DNA of 64,000 bases from assembly GCF_019083965.1 (NCBI RefSeq), contig NZ_JAHRCY010000016.1:124001-188000 (forward strand), read 5' to 3'. The DNA is from Catellatospora tritici (lineage in GTDB: Bacteria > Actinomycetota > Actinomycetes > Mycobacteriales > Micromonosporaceae). Positions 60,065-64,000 of the stretch are shown here, piece after piece; the first letter of the stretch is position 1, and each line of letters begins with the position of its first letter. The notes under the pieces are model-generated. The model made no database searches. It was not told the origin of the DNA and worked only from the letters and a program-made list of their open reading frames with translations. A program made the translations under genes and the position numbers.

Positions 60065-60508
60065 CTAGGAAAACCAGTGCAGGTCCGGAACGAGGACCTC
60101 TGCGGGGATGCGTTCTCGGGCGTTCGGGTGCTCCCCGCTGCCCCGTCCGATGACGTCCAGGCCCGCCGGGGTGACCAAGGACCGTGCGAACGAGAGCACG
60201 ACCAGGCTCCGGTCATCGCTCAGGTGCTCCACCTGCCACTGGCTGCTGAGCACGCGCAGCAGACCCCGCCCGCGCCAGGTGAACGCCCCGGAGCGCGGGT
60301 CGAACCGGTCGACGCCGACGATCCGCTTCGTCGCGCCCCTGCGGGTGCGGTAGGAGACCTCGTCGCTGAGCGCGAACGGTTCGCCTGGGAGCAGCCCGTA
60401 CCGGAACGTCGGTTGCAGCCGGCGCCCCGACAGCCACATCGGGAAGGTCGTCGCCAGGACCCGCCAGTGGCCGGGAAGTGCCTCGCGCAGCGTATGCAGG
60501 TCACGCAT
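60065..60508 (-). CDS. Small beta-rich (lipocalin-like) protein upstream of the P450
   Basis: A 147-residue protein starting MRDLHTLREALPGHWRVLAT. The core looks like an up-and-down beta-barrel: LQPTFRYGLLPGEPFALSDE, VSYRTRRGATKRIVGVDRFD, GAFTWRGRGLLRVLSSQWQV and SLVVLSFARSLVTPAGLDVI. The GxW near the N-terminus and overall strand pattern recall lipocalin or fatty-acid-binding folds, so it may carry the P450 substrate; this is inference. The ATG is at 60506-60508, with no strong RBS. Confidence 0.7.
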   Translation of the reverse strand: MRDLHTLREALPGHWRVLATTFPMWLSGRRLQPTFRYGLLPGEPFALSDEVSYRTRRGATKRIVGVDRFDPRSGAFTWRGRGLLRVLSSQWQVEHLSDDRSLVVLSFARSLVTPAGLDVIGRGSGEHPNARERIPAEVLVPDLHWFS

Positions 60509-60632
60509 CCGCGAAGCGTACCAACGCCGTTGCAACTGAGTGGACTCTCGTGAGCGCCCGGGTTGCCGTCGGCCGTTGCCGGCCGACGGTCCCCGTCTTG
60601 CCCACCGGGGTGGTGCGGGGTTGCCGCTTCGC

Positions 60633-60900
60633 TGCCACCTTCCTTACGTACGTACACGATGACCGCCTGTATGCGATGCGGCGGCTGCTGCTGGTGACCG
60701 GGCTGCGCCGCGGCGAGCTGGCGGGCATCAAGTGGGAGGACTTCGGTTCGGCGACCGGGACGGTGCGGGTCGTGCGTCAGCAGGTGGTCGAAGGAGACGA
60801 CAGCGTGGTTCGGGAGAAGCGGCCGAAGCCGCCGAACAGCGTCGGAACGATCATGCTCGACAAGGTCACGGCTGAGACCCTCGGCAGGATGCGGCCAGCC
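60633..60900 (+). pseudogene. Integrase catalytic-domain fragment
   Basis: Reads FLTYVHDDRLYAMRRLLLVT, GLRRGELAGIKWEDFGSATG, TVRVVRQQVVEGDDSVVREK and VGTIMLDKVTAETLGRM. It contains the first catalytic Arg but no HxxR box or Tyr. Very close to the fragment at 24.8 kb. The frame continues to 61008 with unrelated sequence. Confidence 0.65.
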
Positions 60901-61113
60901 GGTGGCGTCTCCTCGATCGCGGCCGCCCTCGACTGCGGTCTGCGCAGGGCGATCCAGGAGCTGGACTCCGCGCGTCCGGCGACGCTGAGCGGGCCCTACC
61001 TCAGCTGACGGCCCGGGGCCGGCCAGGCGGCCCGCCCCGAGCCGGTTCGGCCCCGACGGTCCGGTCGCGTCGTGCAGCGGCAGCACACCCCGTGACCAAC
61101 TCTGACGTGACCG

Positions 61114-61142
61114 GCGGGGACAGGCGTCCTGCCTGTCCCCGC
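61114..61142. terminator. Hairpin downstream of the sulfatase gene
   Basis: A 12-bp perfect stem (GCGGGGACAGGC / GCCTGTCCCCGC) with a 5-base loop, 27 bases past the sulfatase stop codon on the minus strand. Confidence 0.75.
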
Positions 61143-61168
61143 CCGGCCACTGACGAGCGTGGCGTTGC

Positions 61169-62740
61169 TTACTGCGGTGGGTTCTCCTCCGCGTCACGCA
61201 GCGCCTGGCCGGAGGCGTTCTTCAGGGCGGCCACCCACGTGTCTAGCCGCTGCCTGAGGGTCAGACTCGCGCCGCCGTACGAATTGTCGAGCTGGGCCGG
61301 GTCCACGGACAGGTCGTAGAGCTCGTGCTCGCCTGTGTTGTAGGCGACGTAGTTCAACGCTCCGTGCGTGCCCAGCGTGTCGGGCTTGGCCCTGAGCCCG
61401 ACGTAGACGGGGGCGCCGCCGCTGGCCAGCGCCTGCGCGTCACCGGGATCCTGCGGCTCCAGCAGGTTGTTCTGGGTGTTCGTGTTGAGGGTGCTGGGTC
61501 CGGCATGCTCGTTCAGGAACGCCAGCCGCCACCGCGACGGTGTCACCCCATGCAGGAACGGTACGAGCGACCGGCCGTCGACGAAGCTGGGCGGCGTCGC
61601 CCCGGCCAGCTCGGCGAAGGTCGGCGCGAGATCGACGTTGAGCGTGAAGTTGTTGACGACCGCGCCGGCTGGCACGCCCGGTCCCCGGATGACGAGCGGG
61701 ACGTTGAGGTCCTCCTCGAAGGCGGTGTTCTTGCCGGAGTTCAGCCGGTGCTGCCCCTGGTGGAAGCCGTTGTCGGAGGTGAAGACGATGTAGGTGTTGT
61801 CCAGGACTCCCTGGGCACGCAGGGTGTCGATCGTGTCCTGGACCAGGTCGGTGACCGCCCGCAGCGATTCCCGGCGCTTCTCGTAGAAGGCGTCGATGCT
61901 GTCGATCTGGGCTTGGGTGAGCTTCGCCTTGCTGCGGATCCACGCCGGCTTGTCGCTCACGTCGTCCTCGTTGAAGGAGGGGGTCCGCGGCGCCTTCGCG
62001 TTGGGGTAGATGCCCTCGTAGCGGGGCGGCGGCGTCGCCGGTCCGTGGGGGATGTACGGCGCGACGTACGTGAAGAAGGGCTTGTTCGGGTAGTTGGTGG
62101 TCGTGTTCGTGATGAAGGTGGTCAGCTTGCGCGAGATCACGTCGACGCCGTAGTCGGCCGCCGTGCTGCCGTAGTGGACGGTCGTGCCGTTGTCGTTGAC
62201 GTCGTAGTTGTACTCGGAGTAGGGGCTGCCGCCGTTCGGGCTGAACCAGCGGGTCCAGCCCGGCGGGATGTACGTGCTGCTCGGCGCCCCGTTCGGGTAG
62301 CCGTTCAGGTACTTGCCGAAGAACCCCGTCCGGTACCCGGCGCTCTGGAGCCAGGTCGCGACTGTCGAGTTCTCCAGCCCGCTGCTGTACACGCCCTGGA
62401 ACCCGCCGCCGCTGGCGGCATCGTTGGTGTAGATCCCCGTGTTGTGGGCGAACTGGCCGCGCAGCGTCGAGGTCCGGGACGGGCAGCACAGGGACAGCTC
62501 GACGAACTGCTTGTTGAACGTGGTTCCCTGGCTGGTCAGCAGTGTCTGGAGCCCGGCGTCCTTCGAAAAGACGTCCTCGTTGAGATCGTCGGTGAGGATG
62601 AAGACGATGTTGGGTTGCTTCGTCGCGGCCGCTGCCGGCCGCTCATCGAACCGCAGCCCCGCATAGACCACGCTCCCGACCAGCAGGAGCAGGGCCAGGG
62701 AGAGTGTCAGTCCGCGGCGGCGTGCTGTGTAGAGCTTCAT
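61169..62740 (-). CDS. Secreted sulfatase (arylsulfatase A-like)
   Basis: A 523-residue exported enzyme with a signal or anchor helix (LTLSLALLLLVGSVVYAGL). Metal ligands sit in NIVFILTDDLNED (Asp51/Asp52). The formylglycine site is CCPSR (residues 85-89, Cys85 converted) in LCCPSRTSTLRGQ. The second sulfatase signature is GYRTGFFGKYLNGY, and late ligands lie in FTSDNGFHQGQH. The closest type is the actinobacterial N-acetylglucosamine-6-sulfatase-like group. ATG 62738-62740 has GAAGGGAA. It hydrolyses sulfate esters outside the cell; a formylglycine-generating enzyme would have to be encoded elsewhere. A hairpin follows the gene. Confidence 0.93.
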   Translation of the reverse strand: MKLYTARRRGLTLSLALLLLVGSVVYAGLRFDERPAAAATKQPNIVFILTDDLNEDVFSKDAGLQTLLTSQGTTFNKQFVELSLCCPSRTSTLRGQFAHNTGIYTNDAASGGGFQGVYSSGLENSTVATWLQSAGYRTGFFGKYLNGYPNGAPSSTYIPPGWTRWFSPNGGSPYSEYNYDVNDNGTTVHYGSTAADYGVDVISRKLTTFITNTTTNYPNKPFFTYVAPYIPHGPATPPPRYEGIYPNAKAPRTPSFNEDDVSDKPAWIRSKAKLTQAQIDSIDAFYEKRRESLRAVTDLVQDTIDTLRAQGVLDNTYIVFTSDNGFHQGQHRLNSGKNTAFEEDLNVPLVIRGPGVPAGAVVNNFTLNVDLAPTFAELAGATPPSFVDGRSLVPFLHGVTPSRWRLAFLNEHAGPSTLNTNTQNNLLEPQDPGDAQALASGGAPVYVGLRAKPDTLGTHGALNYVAYNTGEHELYDLSVDPAQLDNSYGGASLTLRQRLDTWVAALKNASGQALRDAEENPPQ

Positions 62741-63280
62741 TTATTGCGTTCCCTTCGTTCGTGTTTGTCGAGCCATTGCTGGGGACTCGGTTCTCTCCGG
62801 GCGCATCGCCTCCTTTGCCGGCCGTGGGCAGGCAGGATGGGGCCGCGCACGGCCGTACGCCGTGCGCAGCACGTGATGGAGTCAGGCAGGATCAAGCCCT
62901 GGGCAATGGCAGCCCGGGCGGGAATCAGGGTCTGGCGGGTGTCAGCGGTCGGACGCCGCGCGACACAGGGCGCTGCTCACCCGCGCCAGGTCGATGTGAC
63001 GCCGCAGGATGGCGTGGAACTCGTGTCCACAGCGGCGATCCAGCGTCATGGCTCTATGTAACCGCGAAGTATCCCTATGGGTCAAGTAGGAATTCTGCGG
63101 ACGTACCTGCGATCCTGCACGAGACTCCGCGAGATCTCCACGGAACCTCCCTCAATCGGCCATGATCGGGTGCTTCAGTGAGCAGATAGGACATTCGGCC
63201 GCGACGGCTGCGCCGGACCTGCCGCGTCCATGGACGCGGCCGCAGGCACGGCGGTGGGCCTGGACTACAAGTAGAGACTC
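62741..63280. other. Divergent intergenic region
   Basis: About 540 bases between the sulfatase (minus) and the methyltransferase (plus). No gene recognised. The last 45 bases encode an in-frame leader before the methyltransferase that stops at a TAG. Confidence 0.4.
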
Positions 63281-63955
63281 GTGACCTCCCTCGATCTGCG
63301 GCCTGGGCAGGCGCTCGCCGACATCGGTTGCGGCCCGGGCACGGACCTCGCCCGGCTCGCCGAGGCGGTAGGCGGGGGAGATGCAGTCATTGGGGTGGAC
63401 CAAGAGCCCCGGATGCTGGAGGAAGCCCGTCGGCGCCTGGCCAGCCGGCCCAACGTGGAGCTGCTGCTGGGTGACATTCGCGAACTGCCCATACCCGACG
63501 GCAGTGCCGACCGGGCCCGAGTGGACCGCGCCCTGCAGCACGTGGCCGACTCGGAAGCGGCGGTACGGGAAGTGCGTCGCGGGCTCCGTCCGGGCGGGCT
63601 GTTCGGGATGGCCGAGCCCGATGGGGACACACTTGCGGTCGCCGACCAGGATGTCGACACCAGTCGGCGGTTCGCCCGCTTCGTCGCGGGACAGGTGCGC
63701 AACCCGACGATCGGCCGGGACCTGGCCCGCCTGTGCCTGCACGCCTGCATGCGCATCAGACCCGTCGAGCCCGTCGCGGCGCTGTTCCGCGACTTCGACA
63801 CGGCCGATCAGATCCTCGGGCTGCGACGCAACACCACGCGGGCCGTGCTCGCGGGGACGATGACCGAGCCCGACGCCGAACCGTGGCCGCAGCGGCTGGC
63901 ACAGGGGCCCGTCGTCGCAGGCTTCACATTCTATCCCGTGGTCGCCGAGGCCTGA
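63281..63955 (+). CDS. SAM-dependent class I methyltransferase
   Basis: A 224-residue protein. SAM-binding motif I is ALADIGCGPGTDLARLAEAV, motif II acidic residue is in VIGVDQEPRMLEEARRRL, then LLLGDIRELP and post-motif RLRPGG-like (VRRGLRPGGLFGMAEPDGD). It fits the UbiE/methyltransferase-11 class; the substrate is unknown. GTG 63281 is the first usable start. Directly before it, in the same frame, MDAAAGTAVGLDYK ends at TAG (63272-63274). In relatives this stretch is part of the protein, so the natural N-terminus may have been cut by a nonsense mutation. Confidence 0.85.
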   Translation: MTSLDLRPGQALADIGCGPGTDLARLAEAVGGGDAVIGVDQEPRMLEEARRRLASRPNVELLLGDIRELPIPDGSADRARVDRALQHVADSEAAVREVRRGLRPGGLFGMAEPDGDTLAVADQDVDTSRRFARFVAGQVRNPTIGRDLARLCLHACMRIRPVEPVAALFRDFDTADQILGLRRNTTRAVLAGTMTEPDAEPWPQRLAQGPVVAGFTFYPVVAEA

Positions 63956-64000
63956 GCCGCCAGGCAGCGACCGGGTCGGGCCGCCCGCACAGGTGCAAAC

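Noticed and set aside
61325..63061. 578-codon plus-strand frame opposite the sulfatase
   Set aside because: Val/Arg/Gly-rich antisense shadow; the sulfatase has its formylglycine motif, signal peptide and RBS.
1..64000. tRNA, rRNA, CRISPR or replication-origin signals
   Set aside because: No T-loop-like GGTTCRANYCC with matching stems, no spaced repeats and no DnaA-box clusters noticed; a tRNA finder would settle this.

Overview
The window reads as chromosomal DNA from a high-GC sporulating actinomycete, most likely Micromonosporaceae-like. This rests on gene families and codon use only; there is no rRNA gene to place it. Supporting signs are the pervasive GC-rich third positions, GTG starts, 4-bp start/stop overlaps, a DUF4193 protein, GAF-ANTAR regulators, a GerW-type sporulation protein, actinobacterial TPR proteins and secreted glycosidases carrying CBM13 or CBM2. 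I see no rRNA, tRNA or CRISPR array.

Layout. 1-7 kb: left-truncated, frameshifted TPR gene, tandem GNAT acetyltransferase, integrase and GNAT remnants, DUF4193, GAF-ANTAR regulator, haemolysin-III-type membrane protein. 7.2-18.3 kb: carbohydrate locus with a secreted GH39-like/CBM13 enzyme, LacI-type repressor, ABC sugar importer (binding protein, MalF, frameshifted MalG), cytoplasmic GH63-like glucosidase and a CE1-like esterase with CBM2. Copies of a palindromic box (CGAAYCGRTTCG) lie upstream of the glycosidase gene and of the importer operon, suggesting one LacI regulon. 18.5-24.4 kb: ISL3 remnant, MprAB-like two-component system, and a divergent cluster of polyphosphate-polymerase-like protein, DUF4956 membrane protein and CotH kinase ending in a strong hairpin. 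24.4-41.4 kb: a stress/redox island in visible decay. It holds a DnaK-start/ClpB-end chimera, thioredoxin, a cyclic-nucleotide-domain/thioredoxin-reductase-like fusion, two SDRs, GerW, a second haemolysin III protein, two Ala-rich membrane-anchor paralogues, haemerythrin, SnoaL-like protein, broken alcohol dehydrogenase, a His-rich secreted peptide and a BlaI/M56 pair. Integrase, ANTAR, LigD-phosphoesterase, NTF2 and COG4705 fragments are scattered through it.

41.5-54.2 kb: an ECF sigma factor heads a five-gene overlapping operon with an ABC exporter. Then come a PAP2-start/NodB-end chimera, a FetB-like permease, and a MacB-like efflux operon (lipoprotein, adaptor, ATPase, FtsX permease) divergent from its own two-component system. 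54.4-58.6 kb: thymidylate kinase pseudogene, an ISL3 element with 28-bp perfect inverted repeats, and a low-GC gene with two TIR-like domains. The IS and TIR gene sit between two exact 20-bp direct repeats, followed by further IS remnants. 58.7-64 kb: cytochrome P450 with a small partner, an integrase fragment, a secreted sulfatase and a methyltransferase.

Many genes are broken by single-nucleotide indels, and several ORFs join the start of one gene to the end of another. Genome decay by deletion explains this best, but indel errors in the assembly could account for part of it. The most unusual candidate is the tandem-TIR gene at 56.9 kb.
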